DNA of 64,000 nucleotides from the NCBI GenBank assembly GCA_029237695.1, contig CM055280.1, forward strand, positions 31,043,102 through 31,107,101, written 5' to 3'. The notes under the pieces are model-generated. The model did no database searches, had not been told where the DNA came from, and saw only the letters and a program-made list of their open reading frames with translations. A program made the position numbers and the translations under genes. Every line of letters begins with the position of its first letter. The stretch's first letter is position 1. This document shows, piece after piece, positions 11,717 through 22,255 of the stretch. Origin of the DNA: Conchocele bisecta (taxonomy: Eukaryota > Mollusca > Bivalvia > Lucinida > Thyasiridae).

Positions 11717-12149
11717 GCAAATGTGGTACCGGTATGTTCCTGTTTATCAACCAGCGGCCTATGTGTAAGATATATGTGAATAAATTTATAGTGTGTGTGT
11801 GTGATGGAATATACAGTAAATTGTATATGTAATAGAATATACAGTGTGTGTGACAGGGGCGCAATCTTCGTATTACCTCCCTTTGTCGAATACTTTTTTG
11901 GCTGATGTATATTTTGAAACAAATAGAGTATTTTCCATAAAGAACATCGAAAGTTACAAAAGTTTCAGAACACTTTCTGAATTATTTTTCTGAAATTTCT
12001 GTCCGCCTTTGCCTTCATTTATTGAAAGTTTTCCTGTTAATCCGACCTAAAATGAGCTCAGCTGTTGAGAGGCCATTAACCCATTTCAGCCTAAGGATAC
12101 TATGATTTTTGTTGAAAAAATCTCATTATTTTGTTCATTCATTAATAAA

Positions 12150-12224
12150 GGTATATGTTGTTACCACTCATTTGAACCGTCTCATTGAGACGGTTCAAAT
12201 GAGTGGTAACAACATATACTTTCG
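12150..12224. repeat. Foldback repeat, CCACTCATTTGAACCGTCTC family, copy 3
   Basis: The cleanest family member: TATATGTTGTTACCACTCAT then TTGAACCGTCTC, perfectly mirrored. Confidence 0.8.
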
Positions 12225-12387
12225 AAAGGATATAAAGAAAATAGGGATATTTTACTTAAATAAACGGTTAAAAATACGGTAACTGCAGAGCCAATATGGT
12301 GTGCATGTTTTCTCTGATGACCCGCCTACAAGACTTAGAGAATATCTCTTATTTGAGTATTACGATTATTTGTAATCATATTTTAGG

Positions 12388-12604
12388 GGAAGGGGCCAGG
12401 TGACTTGGTGTGGTATGGACCTGGCACAAGGTCAAGTTATTCTAATTTCAGAGCTGAATATATTTTTTCTCGATGTAAATATTCCGTTCTGATTTTGGGA
12501 TTTTTCCCCCAATCCAGCAGGTTAAAACGAGATTGAACCCGTTTGCCCCGCCTTACATGACCTTAGCTGTTGATAGGCCGTTAAGCACCAATAAACAAAC
12601 AAAC
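12388..12604 (+). repeat. SINE-like retroposon, 3' half
   Basis: Contains GGGGCCAGGTGACTTGGTGT, TTCTAATTTCAGAGCTGAAT, GACCTTAGCTGTTGATAGGC and an ACAAACAAACAA tail. Confidence 0.65.
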
Positions 12605-13377
12605 AAGACATTGAGAATATTAGGTGAGGCTACGCCGTACTGAAGTAAGGGTGCCTGGCACCATATCAGGAGACTATCTTTCAATGCTAGAAGTTCTTAT
12701 TGAAAAATCAAAATCAATGTTTGGTGTTTCTCCCATACAGGGGTATTGCCGTCTGTAGATGACCTTGCTGTTGAACGGACATAAAACCCCAATCAATTGA
12801 TATGGGAAGTGTTTCCAAAGCCGCTTGTCTATTAATATGAATAAATTCAAGAAAAAGGCCATGCATTCCTTATAATTCCAGCATGTGAAATAAATTCATC
12901 AAGAAAATGTGTTTATTTTCCGTTTTCTTAAGAATTATTTTAACTGCGCCTCGCGGTTACGGAAAGTAGTTTGACGTGGGAGTTTACTGGGATATAAATT
13001 TTGGACACAGACTTGCTACGGGCCAATCAAATGTTAGGGAATTGTGTAAATATTTTTGTGCTGGAATTATTGGTTTGTACGTGTATATATGCCACTCGTT
13101 CCGCTCCTAAAGTCGCGCAATATCGCACACTGCGGAACTCGTGCATATATCCACATACAAATCAAATAACCTATTAAGTATCACCGTTCCTCCTTTGTAA
13201 TATCATCATATTTTCCGTAATTGTTGGAATACTTTGTGACATTTAATTTCTACTTCTACAGTATTGTTGCGGTATTTTTAATGGTAGACGTGTTTTTGTC
13301 AGATATAAGTGTACATAAATATGGCTCGCAATTCGATTAAACGCCATATTGCCAGTGTGACCAGTGTAGACCCAGAT

Positions 13378-13686
13378 CAGTAGCCGATTTCATCAACATT
13401 GCAAAGTATACTTATTTAGCAAAGTATACTTTGAGGGAGAAATTTTCAATTTTGGGATAAATTTATTAAGTTTTATTATACTGAATTTATCACATTATCA
13501 CAGCCATTTTGGCTGTGATAATGTAATAAATTCAGTATAATAATTCTGCATATTTTTAATCATCAAATATATGCAGTTGTTAGTTCTATATGAAATAATG
13601 CATTTCAGGAAAAATAAATGATTACTCCCTCAAAGTATACTTTGCTACAAAAGTATACTTTGCAATGTTGGTGAAATAGGCTACTG
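13378..13686. repeat. MITE, CAGTAGCC/AAAGTATACTT family, copy 3
   Basis: Complete: CAGTAGCCGATTTCATCAAC at the left, GTTGGTGAAATAGGCTACTG at the right, central foldback over TCACAGCCATTTTGGCTGTG. The best-preserved copy in the window. Confidence 0.85.
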
Positions 13687-13762
13687 ATCCAGGCCTTCAG
13701 AGAGATTCATGTAACATCTATTGAACAATGTGGATTTCTATCTGCCTGGACCGGGCACCAGG

Positions 13763-13941
13763 GGCCGTTTCACTAAACTTTTTACGACTAAAATGTTCGT
13801 AAGTGCAAATTTAGGATCATCTGGAAATTTCAATTTATGGATTTACAGTTATTGAGCATAGGCTGCATATGCAGCCTATGCTGAATTATAATTTTGCACT
13901 TCCAAACATTTTAGTCGTGCAAAGTTTTGTGAAACTGTCAC
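13763..13941. repeat. Foldback element, GTTTCACTAAACTTT family, complete
   Basis: GGGCCGTTTCACTAAACTTT and GACTAAAATGTTCG are mirrored by CATTTTAGTCGTGCAAAG and TTTTGTGAAACTG. The centre is AGGCTGCATATGCAGCCT. Confidence 0.7.
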
Positions 13942-14019
13942 CAGGTCGAGTTAATATAATTTCAGGGCTGACTACATTTTTTTTCCCTGTAAATATTCAG
14001 TTCTGATTTTGGGATCTCA

Positions 14020-14068
14020 TACCCCCTCACCCCCCACCCCCCCCCCCCCCCCACCCCCCCCCCCCCCA
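14020..14068. repeat. C-rich low-complexity tract
   Basis: Mostly C with scattered A, inside the C-rich part of a SINE-like repeat remnant (13,950-14,180). Confidence 0.7.
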
Positions 14069-14179
14069 ACGAGGGCGAATCCCATATTTCACTTGTGATA
14101 ACAGGTGAAATATGGGCTTTGCCTCGTTCACCCAGCCTAAAATGACCATAGCTGTTGACAGGCCGTGAAACACCATTAA

Positions 14180-14397
14180 ATAAATATATTCTATCTGCCC
14201 GTATGAGTTTATAGCTTGATCAGGATCTATATGGGCGATGTAAATATTGTGTCGTATATAGGAAGAGAGGTATTCTAACTTCTGTTGTTAGTGGTGGTAT
14301 ATTTTATCATGTGCGAATGACCTTTATATACCTGCAGCATCCAGTTTTAACGGGTGGTTTCATGTGACCTTCACCCTTTCAAGGTCAGATTTAAATT
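14180..14397. other. Gene-less spacer
   Basis: AT-rich with no recognisable boundary, gene or RNA. Confidence 0.4.
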
Positions 14398-14558
14398 TTG
14401 TCGTCTGCCGTTTATTTCTTATTATTTTCAATATTTGTACACGAAAACACGTTTTGACAACATATAAGAATTGTTTCCCATGGATATGAGCTTTTTGTGT
14501 CAAAACTTGTTTTTTTATTTGAAAATACAATAAATATGGAAAAATCAGCAGACGGCAT
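14398..14558. repeat. GTCGTCTGCTG foldback family, copy 4 (diverged)
   Basis: TTTGTCGTCTGCCGTTTAT and AATCAGCAGACGGCAT are inverted ends. The central hairpin around TGACAACATATAAGAATTG has drifted. Confidence 0.55.
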
Positions 14559-15670
14559 TATTTAGTTCCCGCCTTTTTAGGGGTTAAAGAGCGGGAAAAT
14601 TTTATGTCGTTTGATTTTCAGCGGGATTTTCTTTATTCTGCGTTTAAATGTGCTTTATCATGAAAATCGTCTCCGAATATAGGATAATCTATTCACTTAG
14701 CTTGTTAAGTCATTGTTAGACAATGCATTTTGAAATACAAGCATTGTTTTGCCAATATGTAACTCTGATAAAGAAACAAGTGTATAGCAGCACTAGTTTA
14801 TAGCATTTACAAACATCGAGGAAAATAAATCCCATATTGGAAAATGTTTGGCTTATAGAGCATGTCTTGAAATCCATGTTTTTGACGATATTGGTATAAA
14901 TATTGCCGTCTGCTGATTTTTTCAGAGGGTATTATTCCTTAAATTCATGCGACATCATTTACGTCATTTGTAATGAAGACAATTTTCGTATTGAAAATTG
15001 CCTTCATGGCAAATGACATGAATGGAAATAAATCTAGAATTTTTTTTTAAAAAAACTGCTAGTCCTGTTTCTATTACACTACCAGAACACGTTTTTCTAC
15101 AATAAAAATAAAAAAAGAAAATTTGGTAAAAATCAGACGATAAAATATTTTCGCGCTTTCAAGGGTGTTAAGGACATGTACTGTACATATATATATATAT
15201 AGACACAGAGAAGTATCATTATTTTTGCTACGTAACCATGGTAACGCTGAAATAATATCAGTGGGAATAAAACCATGTCTGGATTTGAGAAAACGACCCA
15301 TATAATATTAAAAAAAAACTTTTTCCATGTTTTCTCGTATCTAGATTCAGTGTGTTGGTCTGAGAGAAAATTGCCCACATAGTGCATGGAATTGATGGGT
15401 CAGTGGGGAAGGGAGCTAACTCCATTAGGGAGTTAGTCCCCTTTTTAAACTGATCCCTTTAATTTTTCACCAAATTTAGAATATTTAATGCATTAACTAT
15501 TTGATAAATTTTATAATTGTATTATTAGTTTGGTGTTGAAATACCATTTATGTGGTTGAAAAAAGGTGTTCACAATGAATTGCATGTACACACTTGGCGA
15601 CAGTAAAAACACACATATATATAATGAAATACCGGTATGTATGATCACGAATGATTCGCCGACTAAATGA
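14559..15670. other. Gene-less AT-rich region
   Basis: No gene is supported. Visible are a short inverted repeat around ATTTTCGTATTGAAAATTGC (about 14,980-15,003), a (TA)n run near 15,187 and a GGGAGCTAACTCC/GGGAGTTAGTCCC pair near 15,411-15,441. Open frames up to 84 codons show no domain. Confidence 0.4.
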
Positions 15671-15676
15671 CGACCA

Positions 15677-15725
15677 GTGTAGACCATGATCAGGCTGCAG
15701 TCGTGATCTTGTTCGACACTGATGA
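15677..15725. repeat. Foldback repeat, GATCAGACTGCGC family, copy 4
   Basis: CAGTGTAGACCATGATCAGG with a partly mirrored GTGATCTTGTTCGACACTG. Confidence 0.5.
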
Positions 15726-16133
15726 AAAAAAGTGGTGACTTTGTCATGCATATTCCATTTACACTGTACAGTGCAACCTGTCTAAACCAGACACCAAGAA
15801 AATACCGGTGATCTTATTTTTGATGGGTTTCTTGGCCATTTATCGCAGGTGATAAGGTCTGTTCGTGATCGCATATCACACGACCCTCGCTGAGAATGAC
15901 CAAATGCCTGATTTTCAGTGAAACCTCTCAAAGTTTAGTAAGGTTTCATTGTATATGCACGCTTTACACAAATTTCACAATGACATTCGTCGAACAGTGT
16001 GTTTTTAAAGTCGCTAACTGTAGATGTGAACATTTGGATGAAAATATACGGAAAATACTGAATCTGAAACAATCTTTCTGTATCAAGGATGTTAAATTTT
16101 CAAACCAAGTTTCAAGTCTGATGATACGAGATT

Positions 16134-16204
16134 GTAACTTTCTTTGACATTGTCGAACGCACGACGTCTGGAGGACGGCGTGCGTTCGACAATGTCAAAG
16201 AAAG
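16134..16204. repeat. Long perfect hairpin
   Basis: ACTTTCTTTGACATTGTCGA then ACGCACG, mirrored by CGTGCGT and TCGACAATGTCAAAGAAAGT around a small loop. Arms are about 30 bp. Confidence 0.75.
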
Positions 16205-16408
16205 TACCCTGATGAAATCGCTTATTTTGTCTTTTACCGGTATTCTATTTCATTGTCAGTGGGTGTTTGCTTTTCTCTACAGAGCTCAAGCTCAACCAAC
16301 CTAGTGGTCACATTGACACCTGAGGCCTGTGCTTATACAACATTCCGAGTATGTGCTCTGTTCTTGCAATGGTTGATGCTGAGCTTAGCTCAGTTTTGGC
16401 AAATCAAT

Positions 16409-16980
16409 TTGCTCGGGAGAGTGGGTGGCAGTTGGGAGAATGCGACGGTAATTTAGCGATCAGGGTTCATCCTTACCGGAATTCCGACTGGAGACTTGGT
16501 TTGGCCCTCACATACGTCTTGCATTTTGTATGTGACAGTTGAATCTGGTTATACCCCCTATGTGAGTATTACGATTATTCGTAATCCTATTTTATGGGGA
16601 GGGGGCCAAGTGACTGGTGTGGTATGGACCTGGCACCAGTAGCCTATTTCATCAATATTGCAAAGTATACTTTAGTAGCAAAGTATACTTTGAGGGAGAA
16701 ATTTTCAGTTTTATGATAAATTTATTAATTTTTATTATACTGAATTTATTACATTATCACAGCCAATTTGGCTGTGATAATGTAATAAATTCAGTATAAT
16801 AATTCTGCATACTTTTAATCATGAAATATATGCATTTGTTAGTTCTATATGAAATAATGCATTTCAGGAAAAATAAATGATTTCTCCCTCAAAGTAGACT
16901 TTGCTAGTAAAGTATACTTTGCAATTTTGATGAAATCGGCTACTGGTCAGGTTATTCTAATGCATGGCACTGAAGGATTC
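16409..16980 (+). repeat. SINE-like retroposon interrupted by a MITE
   Basis: The 5' part (GAGTGGGTGGCAGTTGGGAG onward) runs to GGTATGGACCTGGCACC at 16,636. The copy resumes after the nested MITE with GGTCAGGTTATTCTAATG at about 16,946. The join gives insertion order: the MITE is younger. Confidence 0.65.
16637..16945. repeat. MITE, CAGTAGCC/AAAGTATACTT family, copy 4
   Basis: CAGTAGCCTATTTCATCAAT to TTGATGAAATCGGCTACTG with a complete central foldback. Nested within the SINE-like copy at 16,409-16,980. Confidence 0.85.
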
Positions 16981-17496
16981 ACGTCTTCATTGAGAATCTT
17001 AATGGGATTCACACCTGGGGCTAAGTGATACGGTGTAGTACGGGTACCTGGCACCAGATCAGGATCAGCTGAAAGTTTTCCATTGTAATTTCAGCACTGA
17101 AAACATGATTCTTCTCCCCCCACCCTGTACATTCCTGTTGGTATATGACCTTGATGTTGAATGGACGTAAAACCTCAATCAATCAATCGAGAATGAAATT
17201 GCGGAGAAAATGCTCACAATGTTTCATAAGCATGGCTTCTAGTATCTGTGTGCGTCGGTGAGAAATATTTTCACTGACTACCTTGGCGGGCTCGACGTAC
17301 GGTACGGTATAAGCCGATATCACCTCGTTTTGTTAGATATTACTATTAACATTATGAGCCATAATCGTGAAAAACTATCCATTGAATTTACGACCAATGC
17401 ACACCCACGTCAGTAAAGAACCATTCAAGGTATGTTAAAATGCCAAAATTGGATTAAAATTATAACACTTTCGACTCCACATGTCATACAACCGAT

Positions 17497-17565
17497 ATGT
17501 GCAATCACTGTAGATCCCGATGAGACGGCTCGTAACGAGCCGTCTCATCGGGATCTGCAGTGTTT
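17497..17565. repeat. Foldback repeat, GATGAGACGGCTCG family, copy 3
   Basis: GATCCCGATGAGACGGCTCG, TAA and the mirror CGAGCCGTCTCATCGGGATC, flanked by TGCAATCACTGTA and TGCAGTG. Confidence 0.8.
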
Positions 17566-17832
17566 GTCAGAAATTTCAAGATTTTAAAAAAAAAAACCTT
17601 TCAGATTAATGGAATTGTCTGAAAATCAACTTGGGACAGCCCATTCCAGGGGTGAACAGTTTTCGTCAACTATGGAGACATAAACAAGACATGGCAGCTT
17701 GAAATGATTTAAACAATCCACATTCTCTGGCAAAATGCGTTTCATCCAGAAAAATAGACAGAAACAACAAAAAAAGTAGACAAAAAATTATTAATTTCAT
17801 CAAATATCGGATAAAAAAAAGATCAAGTACAT

Positions 17833-18050
17833 GTACTTGCGATCACAGGTGGATGACTCGGACCTATGACGCCAAAAAAAATGCCTAATAAAAAAATCCC
17901 ATTACCCCACCCACCTGGTATCGTACTGTACATGACGTTAATAGAAGATAGTACTGTATGAGACCAAGTGGGTGGGGTAATGGATTTTTTTGTAGTGTTC
18001 ATTTTCTTTGTGTCACAGGTCCGAGTATTCCACCTGTGCTTGTGATTGCA
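17833..18050. repeat. Foldback element around CCCATTACCCCACCCAC
   Basis: Outer arms: TTGCGATCACAGGTGGA and CCACCTGTGCTTGTGATTGC. Inner arms: ATCCCATTACCCCACCCAC and GTGGGTGGGGTAATGGAT. The loop is about 60 bp. Confidence 0.7.
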
Positions 18051-18229
18051 TAGGCTAGACTGATCGAGTCCCAATGGTCGTAAATTTAATTGGGTCAATT
18101 TTCCAGGACATGTTTCAATATTAACATATTATAACTAACGTTTGTATACTAATTAATACTGGACAGAACAATTGTATCAAAAAAATGAGACGTGTTTGAT
18201 TTATATTATCATCCCCCATCGTATCACAT

Positions 18230-18311
18230 ATACAGTGGAACCTATCTAAACTGGACACCCTGGGACATGCTGGGCATGTCCCAGGGTGTCCGTTTTAGAG
18301 AGGTTCCACTA
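18230..18311. repeat. Foldback repeat, CCGGACACCCTGGG family, copy 2
   Basis: ACAGTGGAACCTATCTAAAC then TGGACACCCTGGGACATGC, mirrored downstream. The palindrome is nearly complete. Confidence 0.75.
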
Positions 18312-18394
18312 AGCTAAGGTATGAGGGTGTGCTTTGCGAACTTTAAATGGGATTATCAGGCATTGTGGATGGCAATGGAACACATACAATTAAG

Positions 18395-18500
18395 GGTGGG
18401 TGGTTGGTCGGGCGAAAGTGAAGGCGTACATTAATGGTAGGGGTTCCTCCTTATAGGAATCACAATTTGCCTGGTTTGGCCCTCGGGTACGTTTTTAGCT
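18395..18500 (+). repeat. SINE-like retroposon, 5' fragment
   Basis: GGGTGGTTGGTCGGGCGAAA, GGGGTTCCTCCTTATAGGAA and TTTGCCTGGTTTGGCCCTCG match the first 100 bases of the copies at 25,895 and 34,492. Confidence 0.6.
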
Positions 18501-18560
18501 CGACTATTCGAAGAATAGTTAGAGCTTATGTTGTCACCCCCGCGTCGGCGTCATCGATTA

Positions 18561-21110
18561 CATAGTTAATTCCCCTTGGTTAAGGTTTTTAGTCAAGCTT
18601 GTATATGGAATACTACTGGCCCTACACTCACCATACTTGCACAACTTCATCTCCTAGTGATGTACATCAATAACCCCTGATCTATATTTGACCTTGACCT
18701 ACATTTCCTCTTGAATTACTTAGTTAATTCCCCTTGGTTAAGGTTTTTAGTCAACCTTGGTTAAGGTTTTTAGTCAAGCTTGTACATGGAATACTATTGT
18801 GCATACAGACACCATACTTGGACAACCTTTTCTCATAGGGATGTACATCAATAACCCCATATCCATATTTGACCTTGACCTACATTTCCTCTTAAATTAC
18901 TTAGTTAATTCCCCTTGGTTAAGGTTTTTAGTCAAGCTTGTACATGTATATGGAATACTATTGGCCCTACACCCACCATACTTGGACAACTTCATCTCCT
19001 AGTGATGTACATCAATAACCCCTGATCTATATTTGACCTTGACTTACATTTCCTCTTAAATTACTTAGTTAATTCCCCTTGGTTTTTATGTTTTTAGTCA
19101 ACCTTGGTTAAGGTTTTTAGTCAAGCTTGTACATGGAATAATATTGTGCATACAGACCCATACTTGGACAACCTTTTCTCATAGGGATGTACATCAATAA
19201 CCCCTGATCTATATTTGACGACCTACATTTCCTCTTGAATTACTTACTTAATTCCCCTTGGTTAAGGTTTTTAGTCAAGCTTGTATATGGAATACTACTG
19301 GCCCTACACCCACCATACTTGGATAACTTCATCTCCTAGTGATGTACGTCAATAACCCCTGATCTATATTTGACCTTGACCTACATTTAACCTTGAATTA
19401 CATAGTTAATTCCCCTTGGTTAAGGTTTTTAGTCAACCTTGGTTAAGGTTTTTAGTCAAGCTTGTACATGGAATACAAGTGTGCATACAGACACCATACT
19501 TGGCCAACCTTTTCTCATAGGGATGTACATCAATAACCCCTGATCTATATTTGACCTTGACCTACATTTCCTCTTGAATTACTTAGTTAATTCCCATTGG
19601 TTAAGGTTTTTAGTCAAGCTTGTATATGGAATATGCCTGGCCCTACACCCACCATACTTGGACAACTTCATCTCCTAGTGATGTACATCAACAACCACTG
19701 ACCTATATTTGACCGTCACCTACATTTAACCTTGAATTACATAGTTAATTCCCCTTGGTTAAGGTTTTTAGTCCACCTTGGTTAATGTTTTTAGTCAAGC
19801 TTGTACATGGAATACTAGTGTGCATACAGACACCATACTTGGACAACCTTTTCTCATAGGGATGTACATCAATAACCCCTGATCTATATTTGACCTTGAC
19901 CTACATTTCCTCTTCAATTACTTACTTAATTCCCTTGGTTAAGGTTTTTAGTCCAGCTTGTATATGGAATACTCCTGGCCCTACACCCACCATACTTGAA
20001 CAACTTCATCTCATAGTGATATACATCAACAACCCCTGACCTATATTTGACCTTGACCTACATTTAACCTTGAATTACATAGTTAATTTCCCTTGGTTAA
20101 GGTTTTTAGTCAACCTTGGTTAAGGTTTTTAGTCAAGCTTGTACATGGAATACTAGTGTGCATACAGACACCATACTTGGACAACCTTTTCTCATAGGGA
20201 TGTACATCAATAACCCCTGATCTATATTTGACCTTGACCTACATTTCCTCTTGACCTACATTTCCTCTTGAATTACTTAGTTAATTCCCCTTGGTTAAGG
20301 TTTTTAGTCAAGCTTGTATATGGAATATGCCTGGCCCTACACCCACCATACTTGGACAACTTCATCTCCTAGTGATGTACATCAACAACCACTGACCTAT
20401 ATTTGACCTTCACCTACATTTAACCTTGAATTACATAGTTAATTCCCCTTGGTTAAGGTTTTTAGTCAACCTTGGTTAATGTTTTTAGTCAAGCTTGTAC
20501 ATGGAATACTAGTGTGCATACAGACACCATACTTGGACAACCTTTTCTCATAGGGATGTACATCAATAACCCCTGATCTATATTTGACATTGACCTACAT
20601 TTCCTCTTCAATTACTTAGTTAATTCCCCTTGTTTAAGGTTTTTAGTCAAGCTTGTAGATGCAATATTCCTGGCCCTACACCAACCATGCTTGGACAACT
20701 TCATCTCCCAGTGATGTACATCAATAATCGCTGACCTATATTTGACCTTGACCTACTTTTATCCTTGGATTACTTTCTTATTTCCCCTTGGTTAAGGTTT
20801 TTAGTCAAGCTTGTATATGGAATATTCCTGTGCCTACAGCAACCATACTTGGAAAACTTCATCTCCTAGTGATGTACATCAATAACCCCTGACCTATATC
20901 TGACATTGACCTACATTTAACCTTGAATTACTTACTTAATTTCCCTTCGTTAAGGTTTTTAGTCAACCTTGGTTAAGGTTTTTATGCAGGCCGCGGCCAC
21001 ATTGACCTACATTTGTTAACTTGTAATTACTTACTTAATTTCTTGGTTAAGGTTTTTAGTCAACCTTGGTTAAGGTTTTTATGCAGGCCGCGGCCACCTT
21101 GTTTGTCAAG
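18561..21110. repeat. Tandem satellite, ~165-bp monomers in alternating types
   Basis: Monomers share TTAATTCCCCTTGGTTAAGG, TTTTTAGTCAAGCTTGTA, the CCATACTTGGACAAC box, GATGTACATCAATAACCCC and ATTTGACCTTGACCTACATT. Two subtypes alternate. One has GGCCCTACACCCACC with CTTCATCTCCTAGTG; the other has GTGCATACAGACACC with CCTTTTCTCATAGGG and often a doubled GGTTAAGGTTTTTAGTC. This gives a higher-order dimer of about 350 bp. The right edge degenerates into units carrying GCAGGCCGCGGCCAC. Confidence 0.85.
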
Positions 21111-21780
21111 CTATGTGTACATCGACAACCCTCGTAGTCGAGCTATGCTGTTCTCCTACAGCTCTTGTTACTGGCTCTTTTGTTACTGGGAGTTGAATTG
21201 GCTTATGCCCATTGTATAGAAGATTACCTGATCCTATGCTTTTGAGGGGGCCTGATTCTTGGTGTGTCGACCTGACATCCATCAGTAGATTTCAGGGTGA
21301 ATATTGGTTTTGTTATTCTAAATATTAGTTCTGATTTTGGGATTCAGTGTACTTGTACAGGAACTTTGACCCGGCCTTAATGACCTAGCTGTTGATCCGT
21401 AAACCCCAACGTAGTCAACCTTGTTAAGGTTTTTATGCCAGGCCGCGGCCTGTTTGTAGATGTGTACATCGACAACTATCAGTATTGTGTTCTCCACACT
21501 CTTGTTATCTTTGGCTCAGTTACCTGATGATTGGCTTATTGGCCCATTGTAAAAGTTAATTATTCTTCGATACTTGCAGTTGGGAGGGGGCCAAGTGATT
21601 GGTGTCAGGACCTGACATCCGATCAGGATATTCTGATCAGGGCTGATATATGGTTTTGTTACATTATTCAGATTTTGGATTCAGTTTGTACTTGTACAGG
21701 AACATTGACCCGGCCTTAAATGACCTTAGCTGTTGATAGGCCGTTAAACCCCAACAAACAAACACACATAAAATTAAGGA
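21111..21780. repeat. Scrambled satellite-edge and SINE-like remnants
   Basis: Pieces of the upstream satellite (GGTTTTTATGC with GGCCGCGGCC) alternate with SINE-like pieces (GACCCGGCCTTAATGACC; TTGACCCGGCCTTAAATGAC). Small deletions are dense, suggesting decay or local misassembly. Confidence 0.5.
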
Positions 21781-22019
21781 TACATAATATTATACTGCCT
21801 GCATGTCCGATTTAGAGAGAGGTTCTACTGTATGTGAGACCCGCAACAATTGTCTATGCTACGTCTCAAAATGACTTTGAAATTCAGTGTAAAGTTTGCA
21901 GCTGATGATAAATATATGTTTTGCAACATCTGTATACTGTCTGCCGAGTACATCGTGCACGAACCGTTCACTATTTCTGGCAAATATTGTTGATATTTTG
22001 TGGATATTCTACAATCCTA

Positions 22020-22250
22020 CAGTGGGTGGTTGGTCGGGTGAACGCGACGGCGTAAATTAACGGTAGGGGTTACGTTTTTATCTTTGGCTCAAATGTGTTA
22101 CCTGGGAGTTAAATTGGGTTATTGCCCATTATAAAAGTAGTAAGGTTATTACTGATTCTACTGCTTTTGGGAGGAGGCCAAGTGATTCTGGTGTGGCGAG
22201 GACCTGGCATCAGATGAGGATTATTCTGATTTCAGGGGTCAATGTATAGT
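22020..22250 (+). repeat. SINE-like retroposon, 5' and middle part
   Basis: GTGGGTGGTTGGTCGGGTGA through ATTGGGTTATTGCCCATTAT to ATTCTGATTTCAGGGGTCAA, after which a different repeat (AGCTCACCTGAGCG) begins. Confidence 0.6.
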
Positions 22251-22255
22251 TTTTA

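Noticed and set aside
15896..16147. 83-codon frame containing several cysteines
   Set aside because: No recognisable domain, and it ends inside a hairpin repeat.
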